Assembly: GCA_016617785.1 (NCBI GenBank)
Contig: JADILM010000005.1
Coordinates: forward strand, 806,001-870,000
Length of the DNA stretch: 64,000 bases
Source: Sporobolomyces roseus
Taxonomy: Eukaryota; Basidiomycota; Microbotryomycetes; Sporidiobolales; Sporidiobolaceae
Direction of reading: 5' to 3'
The first letter of the stretch is position 1. Every line of letters begins with the position of its first letter. Made by a program: the position numbers and the translations under genes. Shown here in pieces: positions 9,679 through 19,906 of the stretch. The notes under the pieces were generated by a model. It did no database searches and was not told the DNA's origin. It saw only the letters and a list, made by a program, of their open reading frames with translations.

Positions 9679-10767
9679 CTAGTATCCCCGAGAGCTTCTT
9701 CTACTATTCGTACTTCCCCTTCGCCTCCTTCCCATCTCCTTTTGAGTCTCGGTTGGAAGAGGATAGGGTTGATGCTCGAGATCCGACGAGAGTTCAGGAT
9801 CGGAGGGGTAAGCAGGAAGCGATCCCGACTTCTGATCCAATCCGTTCTTCTCCTCGTCCGATGAAGACCCGCTATGGTAGATGTAGGTAGGCTTGGGTTT
9901 CTTAAGCTGTTCCTTCCTCTCTTTCTCCTCCTTTTTCGCTCGCTTCTTCTCCTCCTTCCGCTTCTTCTTGGCCTCTTTCGTCTTCTCGTCTGCCTTGAGG
10001 TACTCTAGCTCGTCGTCGAGAAGTAATGCGGCAGAGGTCGTCGTTCGAGTGCGGATGTAGTGGGAAGCGAATCCGAGGAGAACAATATGGAGGGCGCAGC
10101 TGATTGAAGGAGGGATGATCATGAGGTACTTGTGCGTCTTGAGCCATGAGGAACAGTTTTCCGAGTAGTCCGTTTCGATACTGAGTAAGAAAACACCGCT
10201 TGACTCGTTAGCGGCGTCCTCTGGCGAAAGTCAAGCGCAAGATTCCTCACCATGCGACAAGGAGCCAAAGCTGATTCGTCGGGTTCAGCTCGTACATCAA
10301 GAAGAGTGTAATGAGCGGGATTTGCATGATTGAAATGATCTGTTTGAGAATCCAGCGTTGAGCTTTCCTCAGGTATCGATGAGAGAGAGAAAAGTGAGCT
10401 TACGCCGAAAGCGATGACAGTACCTTCTTGTAGGTCCCTCGAGGCGATTAGGAGTGTCGCCATGAGGTCGGTAAGTAGGAACATCATCGTCGCGTACCAC
10501 ATTATCGAAACGAGGATGCCGAACGAGAGACCTGCGGGAAACTCGTCTAGATCAGATATCGTTGGTGACGGTACTGAAGAAGACGATCTACTCACCATCG
10601 AGTCCCAGTAGGCTATCGAGCTGCCAGGAGGTGACGAAGCCATACCAATAACCCCTTAGGCCCAGGATTATCCCGTCCAACGCGAAGATGAGGAATGCGA
10701 GAACGAAGATGACTCCAGCGAGTACAGACTGTCGAAAGAGCTTCCATGGAGAAATCCAGAGCACCAT
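9679..10767 (-). CDS. Multi-pass membrane protein with a K/E-rich cytosolic tail
   Basis: From ATG at 10767 the product reads MVLWISPWKLFRQSVLAGVI, then membrane segments around LAGVIFVLAFLIFALDGIIL, LSFGILVSIMWYATMMFLL, IISIMQIPLITLFLMY, QLWLLVA and IIPPSISCALHIVLLGFA, about five in all. The tail after residue ~190 is a charged helix (DEKTKEAKKKRKEEKKRAKK...) followed by a Ser/Asp/Glu-rich and Arg-rich end. Four short introns keep the frame. Sequence in front of the ATG ends in CACCAG, so a short upstream exon is possible and the start is not certain. I do not recognise the family; no catalytic motif is visible. Its 3' end converges with TPR copy 2. Confidence 0.6.
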
Positions 10768-11269
10768 GGCGACGAATCCTTCTGGTGGAGAGAGAGGAAG
10801 GAGAGAAGCAAGAGCGAGATCGGAAAAGAGAAGAGGAGCGAGTCAGATCCGCGGATCACGCCGGGGAAGGAATAGGGGTAGTTTCCCACTTCCGAAGTCA
10901 GCTCATGAGAGCAGACTATCTAGAGCGACAGGTAGAGGAGTAGTCCGAGGTCAAAGCGCGAAAGATGAGGAGAAAGTGGGAGGAGAGAGGAGAGGCGAAT
11001 CCGACGCTTCAGTCAACTCGAGATTTGCCCTATCGTCCCTCCCCTGAGTGACGGGACACCGCGCCGACAAAATTCTCTTCTCTTGTTCTTCGGCAGTTTT
11101 TTTCCTCTTTTGACTCTCTTCTCCTCTCACTTTCTCAACCCCCTACACTAGACGCCCTCTTCTCTACTTTCAGCGCTCTCGATAGACCACTAGACAGCTA
11201 CTGCAGCACTCGCTTTAATCGAATTCGTCTCCCTCTTTCCTCCTTATCGCTCAACACAAAGCTCTTATC
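10768..11269. promoter_or_regulatory. Divergent intergenic region between membrane protein and aminotransferase
   Basis: It is purine-rich near the minus-strand gene and pyrimidine-rich (TTTTTTTCCTCTTTT, CTCTTCTCCTCTCAC) just before the aminotransferase, as expected for two divergent fungal promoters and leaders. A possible upstream exon of the minus-strand gene (reading NYPYSFPG) lies around 10860-10890. Nothing else was seen. Confidence 0.4.
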
Positions 11270-12872
11270 ATGCCCGACGCAAACGTTCAATCTACTTCAA
11301 GCGCACCCACAAAGGGATGGAAGAAAGCAGAGGTCAACCCTCAGGTCGCTAGGATTTCAAACCGTGAGTTGTTCAAATCTCTTCTCCTTTTTTTTCCCAC
11401 AAATCGCTGATTGCTTTCCGCCCGCGTCTTAGCTATTCGAGAAGCGATCTCAGGAATCGATCTCTCTGCTCCTGTCGAAGAAGGAGTGAAGCCGCTCATC
11501 AACCTCGGAATCGGAGACCCCTCAGTCTATGGAAACTTCCCTCCTGCACCGGAAGCTATCAGCGCCATCAGAGACAGTTTGGAAGGATTGAGATCACTCG
11601 GCTACCCTGAATCGGTTGGATACGCGGATGCGAGGGAGAGTGTCGCGAATTACTACACTGAGGGAGAAGAAGGAAACTTCAGACCAACGAAGAACGATGT
11701 TGTTATGACTCATGGCTGTAGTGGAGCTCTCGAAATGGTGAGTACTCGCTGTACTATGAAAGTGGAAGTCGAAAGCTGATATAATGCTCGTTTCGAAACA
11801 GGCAATTTCGGTTCTCTGCAGCGAAGGAAAGAACATGCTCATCTCCCGACCTCTCTTCACCGCTTACGAAGCGATGGCCGCCATTAGTGGAGTCGAGTTG
11901 AGATACTACGACTTGTTGCCCGAACAAGGATGGGAATGCGACCTCGAGCATATCGACTCGCTCATCGACGAAAACACCGCTTGCATCATCATGAACAACC
12001 CTGGAAATCCTACTGGAAGCAACTATAGCAGAGAGCACCTTTCCGACTTCGCGAAGCTTATGGCCCGAAGGAACGTTATCGTTATCGCAGATGAAGGTGA
12101 GTCAACTTTTTCGATTCTTTGTCTCAATGACTCATCCTGTTTGTCCAATAGTCTACGCTGGACTCGCCTGGGATGTATCTCACGGACCTCGACCTTCTAC
12201 CGCCGACGCTCCTCGAATCGAAGGAAAGTTCAACCCAGGAGTTTTCACTCCTTACGCCTCTGTCTGCGGCGATTCTCCCGTTCTCGTTGTCGGTGCCGTC
12301 TCCAAACGATGGCTTGCCCCGGGTTGGAGATTGGGATGGATCATCGTACACGACCCTCAAGGAGTACTCTCGGAGGTTCGAGGAGGAATGGCCAAATACT
12401 CGTTCCGAATTCAAGGTCCCAACTCGACGATGCAACGTGCACTTCCCGCCATTCTCGCCAACACTCCTGAGAAGTTCTATCTCGACTCGATGGACAAGCT
12501 TCAGAAGACCGGAATCGCGCTTCACGCTCGACTCAGCAAGATCGAAGGACTCACCCCACTCCTACCCGCTGGTGCCATGTACTTGATGTGCGGCGGTCTC
12601 GACAACTTTGCATCTTCCGACAAGGAATTTATCGAGCTCTTACACGAAGAAGAGCGAGTCTTCATCCTTCCCGGTGCCTGTTTCAGGTATGTGTCTGACT
12701 TTCTCTTCGCTTTTTTGTCTCTGCTTTCGCTTGAGCTGACGAGTTTCTCCGCTCTTGTAGGCTCGATGGTTACATGCGATTCGTCACGACTACTCCCCTT
12801 CCTATCCTCCTCCAAGCTTGCGATCGAATCGAAGCTTTTTGCAACCGACACCGAAAATCTGTCGCCGCTTAA
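11270..12872 (+). CDS. Class I/II PLP-dependent aminotransferase (tyrosine aminotransferase-like)
   Basis: Five exons; the first intron is 11364-11432. The product has the family signature in order: LINLGIGDPSVYGNFPP, the glycine-rich MTHGCSGALEM, substrate-side MNNPGNPTGSNYS, the PLP-phenol contact IADEVYAGLAW, and the Schiff-base lysine in VGAVSKRWLAPGWRLGW. The C-terminus FILPGACFRLDGYMRFVTTT carries the carboxylate-binding Arg region. The GDPSVYGN and PGWRLGW blocks are those of tyrosine/aromatic aminotransferases, which transfer the amino group to 2-oxoglutarate in tyrosine and phenylalanine breakdown. The exact substrate is inferred. Start is the first ATG after a pyrimidine-rich leader. 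Stop TAA is at 12870. Confidence 0.9.
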
Positions 12873-13075
12873 ACTCCCTCTTTCCTTGCTCCCTCTTTCT
12901 ATATATCCCTATATTACTTCTTGCTTGTTACCCCTCTGTCACTCTTGTCGTTCTCTCCTTGTTGCAGCTCTCCATAGATTCTCTCTTTCCATATGATCGC
13001 TCTTTCTGATTCACCTAGATTGCAACAATAGAGATTTAGATCACTACATCTTGGCCTTTCCACAGCTTTGATCGC

Positions 13076-14453
13076 CTACGACTGCGAGACTTGAACTGGT
13101 AGACCAGTCTTTGCAGATTCGAGAATCGCTTCGAGAGTCAAAATCGTCAAAAGTGCATCTTGCGCAGAACAATTCGGTTCTTCCTTCCTTTCGATTACCT
13201 TGGCGAAGTGCCGGAGCTGATGAGTGAACGGAGGAGTAGCGTCTATCGGAGGCGAAGGGTCGACGGTAAGCTTATCGAACCAAGCTTCGGAAGTCGAGCG
13301 ATAATGGTGTAGCCTGAGGTCGGGGAACGAGAAGGAGCCTTTCGTTCCCATGATTGAGTATACTGGCTCTCCCTACTCGCCAGAAGTGTGAGCCTCGAAG
13401 GACTCCAATGACTTAAATAGAGATACGCACGAGATGAGGCATCAGAGGATTCTCGCCAGTGGCGCTTTCAAAGTGTCCTGCTGAAGCCGCCGCACTACGA
13501 GTCTCTTTTTAATCATTCCATCTCGATGGACCGGCTTCGTAGAGAAATGTAACTCACTCGGAAAAGATGAAGGTTCCTACAGTTCCCGAAGCGAATTTGA
13601 GAGTCATTGCGCCGGTTTCTTCGACCTCGAATCCTCTCGTACTGGGTCCAAGCTCGCAGTATACTCGAGTGATGTTGCCAAAGAAGTGTCGGAAGAGGTC
13701 GATATCGTGAACGAGGTTGATGAGGACGACGCCTCCTGTTTTCGGATCTTTTCGCCAATCGGTCGGTGCGTCAAAGTAGGAAAGAGGCTTGAGTGCTGTC
13801 CATTGTCCTTGAACCGCTAGGATCTGACCGAGGGAACCGCTATCGATCAGGGTTTTGGCATTGACGACGTAAGGGTTCTCCCAACGAAAGCTCGAATGTC
13901 AGTATACGACCGTCATACTGATGCGTCACGAAGTAGCTCACGAATCGGCGATGATGACCAACAAGAACCTTCGCTCGACTAGACTTCTCGAGTTCGACCA
14001 GTGTTCGACCGCTGAGTCCGTCCGTCGAAAGCGGCTTTTCGACGAGAGTCGAGATTCCAGCTTCAAGGAATTGTATCGCTAGCGGTACATGCGTAGAGTT
14101 GGGAGTCTAGTGAAAGGAATCGTCAAAGATGGCCGCTCGAGAAGTAGAACAGAGAAGGAGCGAACGTACAGCTAGAATAACTCCGTCGATTTTCACTTTT
14201 CCCTCTTCCCTCGCCTTGAGCAGTTCTTCTACTGTCTTGTACAGCACAAGTCCTTGCTCCTGAACGAATTGCCTTCCAGAAGGAGTCGGATCGACGATGC
14301 ATGAGAGCTCAACCGTAGGCTCTGCGATGCAATGTTCGACATGTCTTCTTCCGATCAGCCCTGCGAGAAGAGCTGAATCGTGAGTCGCTGCGCTTGTGAG
14401 CTGTCGACAGCAGACTCACCTGCACCTCCTACGACACAGATTGAGACTACCAT
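13076..14453 (-). CDS. Gfo/Idh/MocA-family NAD(P)-dependent oxidoreductase
   Basis: The N-terminus MVVSICVVGGAG is the first strand and glycine-rich turn of a Rossmann fold. Next come TPNSTHVPLA and the EKPLS motif (STLVEKPLSTDGLSG) that marks the family, with the catalytic-type lysine. The downstream domain contains VVLINLVHDIDLFRHFFG, the HDID motif near the active site, then GFEVEETGAMTLKFASGT. The last exon runs from GEPVYSIMGTKGSFSF to a TAG at 13078-13076. Four or five introns keep the frame. Family members oxidise or reduce sugars, inositols or related polyols; the substrate here cannot be read. It diverges from Pex10. Confidence 0.85.
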
Positions 14454-14813
14454 CGTCGAGAGAGGAGGAAAAGTGTTGGGCCGCGGCACAGCGAAATCAA
14501 GCTTTTGGTTTTGGTTTCAGATGCGGTTCCGGTCAATTGTCGTTGTGGAGATGAAGATGGATTGAGATGACGGGGACGAGTGAGCGGAAGCGATTGATGA
14601 GTCAAGAAGACGAAAAGCGAAGGAAGGAAAGTTCGAGAGAAGTTCGGATTCGGTGTCAATTCTGGGGCGTATGAGCTCCGAAGGCGTGAAGGTGTCGAAG
14701 GGTTTCTGCAGCAAGAAAGATCAACTCCGTCAACTTTTTTGGGCTGCGAAATGCGAAGGGGGAATTTCGGTTAATTCGATGGTCCGACAGCACCACATCA
14801 CCTCACAACACCA
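14454..14813. promoter_or_regulatory. Divergent promoter between oxidoreductase and PEX10
   Basis: 360 bp with no credible ORF. A T-run (AACTTTTTTGGG) lies about 75 bp before the PEX10 ATG. Nothing else was recognised. Confidence 0.35.
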
Positions 14814-16421
14814 ATGAGCGACTCACCTTCAACACAAACAGCACCGGTACAACCCATTCAACCTACACAGCAACCGACACCGGCCCTCGTAGCTGCAAAA
14901 GCGAGAGCGTCCACAAACCCTCGCTTTCCTCGGAGAGTTCCCTTCTTCGCCCATGCTGCTCAATCAGAGATAGGTCAGTACATTGCTTTAGCTCTTAAGA
15001 TGGGAGTGATAAGCTTACGAGGTTCCATCTATCGCAGTTCGAGCGAATCAGAAGGATCTTTATTATCTCTCTCAACTATCAGAACAAGTCGAGGATGTCG
15101 CTAGGTCGTTGCTGGGTACGTCGTCTGAGCTACAGGAAGTGAATGGCAGCTGATCTGGCGCTCTTGGATAGGCACTCGGTGGTTGCAGAAGTGGTCGAAA
15201 GAGCTTCACCATGGGAGCCGATTAGCGTATTTCGCTCTTACCACACTACTAGGTGAGCTCACAAGATATCAACAGACTCGGCAGAAGCTGACGAAACATC
15301 GGAGACAGGCTCGCAAACTCTCGGTGAGGAGTATTGCGACATTCTTCAATATCAAACTCGGAATCGCAAACCTCCGTCTCGAGCTGTACGTCCGAGCGTC
15401 CTCTTTCTGCTTAGGTATCCAGCTAATCACGCTCACGATCAACAGAGGAGAGCTGCTCTCGTCGGTCTTCATGTCCTCGTCCCTTACTTCCTCGCTCGAC
15501 TTTACGCCAACTCTCGCAGAGCTCTGATAGCCCGCAACGAAGCTCTCCATTCCTCCGAATCCGATGTCGACTCTCTCTTCACTACTTCAGCACCTCCACC
15601 AGTGAACGGTTCGATATCGCAGCGAATACTGGATCGACTCGCCTCCATTGCGAAAGACCTCCCTTCTTTCGAGACTCTAACCGAAGATTACCTGCGGAGC
15701 GTTCACCTAACGATATTCTACCTCTTCGGGCGATACTACAACTTGAGCAAACGATTTGCTGGAATTCGCTTCGTACGTCTCGACCTCTGTTTCGCTCGAT
15801 GCGAAGTGTCGCTCATTTCGATTCGATCTTCTGCAGATCTCGATGCAAGGTCGACGAGCATCAAGTCCATCTACCTCGCCTGCTCCATCATCCTACGAAG
15901 TGCTCGGAGTCTTGATGGCGGTTCAAATCTTGACCCGCGGAATCCTCGCCTATCGAAGACGAAGACAAGCTGCTGCTCTCGACGATCCCGCCTACCTCGA
16001 GAAGCAAGAACAAGAGAAGGAACGACAACAGAAGGCAAAGAAGAAGTTTACGGTTGATGGGAGACCTCTCTCGATGGTCGTTTTCGATCCGGATGATCCC
16101 GAGCAATCTGCACCTTACCCTGATGAGGAGGATACTGAGAGGAGCTGTACATTGTGTCTTGGTACGAGGAGGGATTCGACGGCGACAGAGTGTGGCCATG
16201 TCTGTGAGTTCCGATTCCTCGTTCTTGCGAGTTCTCCCACTGAATGCTGTTCGTTTCGTAGTCTGTTGGGAGTGCGTCGTTGGATGGGCGAGGGAGAAAG
16301 TGAGTCTCTCTGTCACTGAATGCATCCAAATCAAAGCTGACTATCGATTGTACAGGCTGAATGTCCACTATGCAGATCTACAATTTCCCTTTCGAAGCTA
16401 TTACCACTGCAGAACCTGTAA
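14814..16421 (+). CDS. PEX10: Peroxisome biogenesis factor 10 (RING-type E3 ligase)
   Basis: Pex10 sits in the peroxisomal membrane with Pex2 and Pex12 and ubiquitinates the import receptor Pex5. After a Pro/Gln-rich start, exon joins give FPRRVPFFAHAAQSEI, VRANQKDLYYLSQLSEQVED, the family hallmark TLGEEYCDILQY and two hydrophobic segments (ALVGLHVLVPYFLARLY and VLGVLMAVQILTRGIL). The C-terminal RING finger follows: CTLCLGTRRDSTATECGHV, FCWECVVGWAREK, ECPLCR. Cysteines and His fit C3HC4. The protein ends LSKLLPLQNL with TAA at 16419-16421. Six or seven introns were placed; the RING is split by two. Its stop is 86 bp from that of the convergent beta-lactamase-like gene. Confidence 0.92.
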
Positions 16422-16507
16422 CTCAGCACCATTCCATTATCTACTATACAAGCGTCCTCGAACCCATCGTAAGCGAGAAAAGCGAGAACAGCGTAACGTT
16501 CCTTCAT

Positions 16508-18146
16508 TCAAGCCTCCTTCGAATAATCGAAAACCAGTTTGAAAAAGTCGTTCTTGAGCTTGATCATATCAGGCTGGCCCCAGGCGAGGGACTGAGTTGA
16601 AACCACGAAAACTAGATCCTTCTCGCGATCTACGGCATAGTACGTGTTCGCAAGTCCAGACCACTCGGAGACATCTGGTCTGAATCCAACGGGAGTCTAC
16701 GACAAGACAGGTCAGCGGTACCCCTCTCCAAGCTCTTTGGACTAGGCGTACCTCTGCGCGGTGATAGCATTGTTGCAGCATGTTCCAGCCGAGAGTCTCG
16801 TCTTGTCCTTCGCAAGGTTTCGACCACCAATCGATATCTGTCGAAAGGTTGTTGTCTGTCGATTTCATGAACGGATTCTGATTGATCGAGATACCACGTC
16901 GCTTGAAGTCGTCGCCGATAGCTTCGTTGAAGAGTTTCTCCGAGATCAAAGGTTTTCCTCCTGGAGAAGGAGCGGATTTGTTGAGGAGACATCGGAGAGC
17001 TTGCGTGAACGTGCGAATTGAAGACCAGAACGGAGCGTTTCCGAGTACTGATTGTCCCTCAGGAGGTACACCTTCATGCTGAGGAGTGTCGAAGGGTGTG
17101 GGAAGCGAAACGAAGGAACCATCGGGAAGTTTGGCGACGATTTCTGCGAGATTTTTGTCCATTGGAGGAGTGCGGAAGGTCTCGATGGTGTCTTTGGGCA
17201 AGCCGAGAGGTCCGTAGAGGAGTTCTTGAGCAGCTTGACGGAATGAGGTACCATTTCTGAGCGTTTCGAGATCAAAGTTCAGCTCATCAACTTTCAATGA
17301 CAGTAGGAAGTGGATCAGAGGCTCACTTCCTCTGTACAAAAACACCAAGCCACTCTGCTGGGAGACCGTAGCTGTACATCGTAGCTGGTCAGCACGAACA
17401 GAACGAGCCGAGGGAAAGTGAAGCAAAAGCTTACGCCCATCCTTCTCCCGACTCCCACATTCTAGGTTCGTTGTACGCAGCGATGTTGCCAGCCATATGA
17501 GGAGGTCCCACTTCGAGCGATTCGGTGAACTATCTTCCAGAAGGCAAGATCAGCGGACGTGTGGAAAGAAAGAGGAGAAAGTGAACGAACGAATTTGAGA
17601 CCGCTTTCGCTGTTGAAGTGGAGAGCTGAACCGATCGAGTGAGTGAGTAGGTGACGAAGAGTACTGGTCATCGATGTCAGTGTAGAAGAAAGATTAGATC
17701 AGTTTCGTAACGCTTCGCAAGATTCGAAAAAGATTCGGTTCGACTCACATTCCGACCTTTGCGTCTCTGTACTTGTACTCTCCATTCTCATCTTTGCCAT
17801 CAATAATCTTCCAGATCCTCGTACCAGGCCAATCCTTCCCCAACTCTGGAATAACCATGACCAATTCCTCATGCGAATCCAAATCGAAGTTTTCCCTCTC
17901 GACGATACTCAACACAATCAATGAAACCATGAATTTCGCTGCACTCGCTGGCCAGACAATCGTGTCGAGATTGAACTTTTGATCTTTCTTCCCTTCGGCG
18001 ACTCCTACGACGCCTGAACAAGCAGAAGCGAAGGTTTCCCTTGAATTCGAGACTGCTGCGACGAGACCCGGGGCGACTCCTCGTGCTACTGCATCGTCGA
18101 GTAGTTTCTGAATGGCATTGGACAGATTGGCTTCCTCCGGTGACAT
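16508..18146 (-). CDS. Beta-lactamase-fold serine hydrolase (class C/EstB type)
   Basis: From MSPEEANLSNAIQKLLDD the protein runs through ARGVAPGLVAAVSN and the active-site WPASAAKFMVSL, where S-A-A-K matches the SxxK serine/lysine pair of the family. Next come TLRHLLTHSIGSALHF (the usual LLTHTSG block, here THSIGS) and MAGNIAAYNEPRMWESGEGW. The region YGLPAEWLGVFVQR precedes the longest exon, which ends DFFKLVFDYSKEA with TGA at 16508-16510. The short tail exon follows STQSLAWGQPD. No signal peptide is visible. Such fungal proteins are esterases, transesterases or amidases; the substrate is unknown. In-phase introns were found throughout. Confidence 0.85.
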
Positions 18147-18521
18147 GATTTTGAGGGGAAAGTTGATTGATTTGGGACAGTGCGGGGAAGGAGGAAGAAG
18201 AGGGAGAGGAAAGGGAGGGCGAGGGGACTGCTTCGGGTTGAGTGTTCAGAGGTGCTTGTCGTGAGGAGCGGATTCAAACAGGAAGTTGGAGGAAGCAAGA
18301 CAAGAGTCGGAAGTTGAATTTCGAACAGCCAAATCATTTTCGCAAGGACTCGCATTTCAAGGTCACGATCTCGTAAGCTCGATCAGAGTCCTCATATCAG
18401 ACAAGCAGGATCGGCGAGACGATATCGTTTAAAGTGAACAGCTATTTACATCGCAAGTACAACAGAGAAAACTATACTGACAATATCTCGAATCCTTCAC
18501 CTCGTTCCAACTCCCCCTCCT
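18147..18521. other. Intergenic region: promoter of the beta-lactamase-like gene and 3' UTR of COQ7
   Basis: Both neighbours are on the minus strand. Directly upstream of 18146 is a pyrimidine-rich leader on the minus strand (CTTCCTCCTTCC). The COQ7 side holds a Puf-type site (separate entry). Confidence 0.4.
18443..18450 (-). promoter_or_regulatory. Puf3-type UGUANAUA site (UGUAAAUA) in the COQ7 3' UTR
   Basis: On the transcribed (minus) strand the sequence reads TGTAAATA, about 70 nt after the COQ7 stop. Puf3-family proteins bind UGUANAUA in mRNAs of nuclear-encoded mitochondrial proteins. The match is exact and the host gene is mitochondrial. Function is inferred. Confidence 0.45.
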
Positions 18522-19429
18522 TCACACCTTCGAAGTCGCCGCGATTGCCCATCTACATCCACCCGCAATGACCGCACTCAGTAGAGCATAAGCCGGTGCT
18601 TGTTGCGCTTCGTTTTCGACCGCCGTATCGAGATGTTCGAGTTCGTCGTCCCTGAATTCAGTCAATACCTCCTTGAGCAGAGGTAATGAGGGGTGATTGG
18701 GGAAGTCTTGCTTCAGTTGGTCGAGTTGTCTAGAGAAGGGAAAGGGTCAGTACGCGCGAGAAACTGAGCAGATTCGAAACGAGACGTAGACTTACTCGTT
18801 GTAGTGTTCGCCAATGACAGTCTCGACCGCTTCTGTACATGCCATAGTAGCTCTCTTTCCCATGATAGCAGTTCCAGCTCCTAATCCAAAGGCCATAGCT
18901 TTCCAAAGAGGATATAGAGCGGTAGGTCGAACTTCATGTTGCGTTATCAGCTTGTCGAATGCAGCGATATGCTTCTTTTCCCCATCCCACATAGCCTACA
19001 CAACACTCTCGAGTTAGCTCTCCCCTTCAAAGTGGAAGCGATCAAAGGGAGACTAACCTGTACGAGATCTGTAGTTTTCTTGTCTGTTCCAAGTCCCAAG
19101 ATCGCTCTTTGACCTCTGTAAATGTAGTTCGCTCCCAGTTCACCCGCCTGATCAACTCTGATGATCTTCTCGATAATCTCTCGTTGTCTAGGGTTCAGTT
19201 CTGGAGTTTCCTCTGTCGCTCTCCGATCAACTTGTTCTGCTGCTGAAGTTCCAGGTGATCGTGGGAGATAGGCTGAAGAGGCTAGTGAGGGATCTCCGTA
19301 AGGGATACGAGTGTCGGCAGATGTGTGGCTGTTTGGGACGAAAGTTGGAGGACTCGATGATGAAGAGTGAGATCGAAGCCAGAGTCGTACTGCTGGCTTG
19401 ACGAGCGTTCTCGGTGTTCGTAGTGACAT
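18522..19429 (-). CDS. COQ7: Coq7 / 5-demethoxyubiquinone hydroxylase
   Basis: It catalyses the penultimate step of ubiquinone synthesis in the mitochondrial matrix. The first ~60 residues are Arg/Ser-rich and lack acids ([20 protein letters not shown]), as in a matrix targeting signal. The di-iron four-helix domain follows: [32 protein letters not shown] (ExxH), [18 protein letters not shown] and [12 protein letters not shown] (second ExxH), ending [13 protein letters not shown] with TGA at 18522-18524. Glu and His ligands are all present. Two introns lie in the coding region. An ORF continues upstream of 19429, but it lacks presequence character, so the internal ATG was chosen. Confidence 0.93.
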
Positions 19430-19906
19430 CCTGGACTGTTGGAGGGAATGAAGTAGAATGAAGAAGCAAGGCGAGGCGATCGTCGAATTCGCGAATCTCA
19501 AAACTCTGTTTTCAGTCGCTAAGTCGAATTTCACAAGAATTGATATCTCGACACGATCTCGCCTCCATGAAAAGGACAATTGTTGTTGAGGCGCTAGCGC
19601 ACTAAAAGATGCAGTTGTTTCAGAGAGGGAGAGAGAAGAGGAGAGAGTGAGGGGGTATCAAAGCTACTAGACAATTCGCTTTCGAGGAGCAGAGAGAGGT
19701 GGGAAGCAGGCAACGTCAAAGGAGGGCGTAAAGGGAGAATGAAAGCAAAGAAAAAGGCAGTGTCTATGTAAAGAAAAGGGGGAGAACGAAGTAATGCCGA
19801 CGAAGAAATAGAGACAGTTTAAGAGAGAAAGTGCGAAAGGGGTTAGACGGAGATGCTACAGCTGCAAGAGGGGGGGTAATGAACGAGGGTGAGGGGTAGG
19901 GAGTAT
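19430..19906. other. Intergenic region: COQ7 promoter and FKS1 3' UTR
   Basis: Purine-rich on the plus strand (AGAGAGGGAGAGAGAAGAGG and similar), which on the minus strand is the pyrimidine-rich tail of FKS1. No ORF, repeat or RNA gene was recognised. Confidence 0.35.
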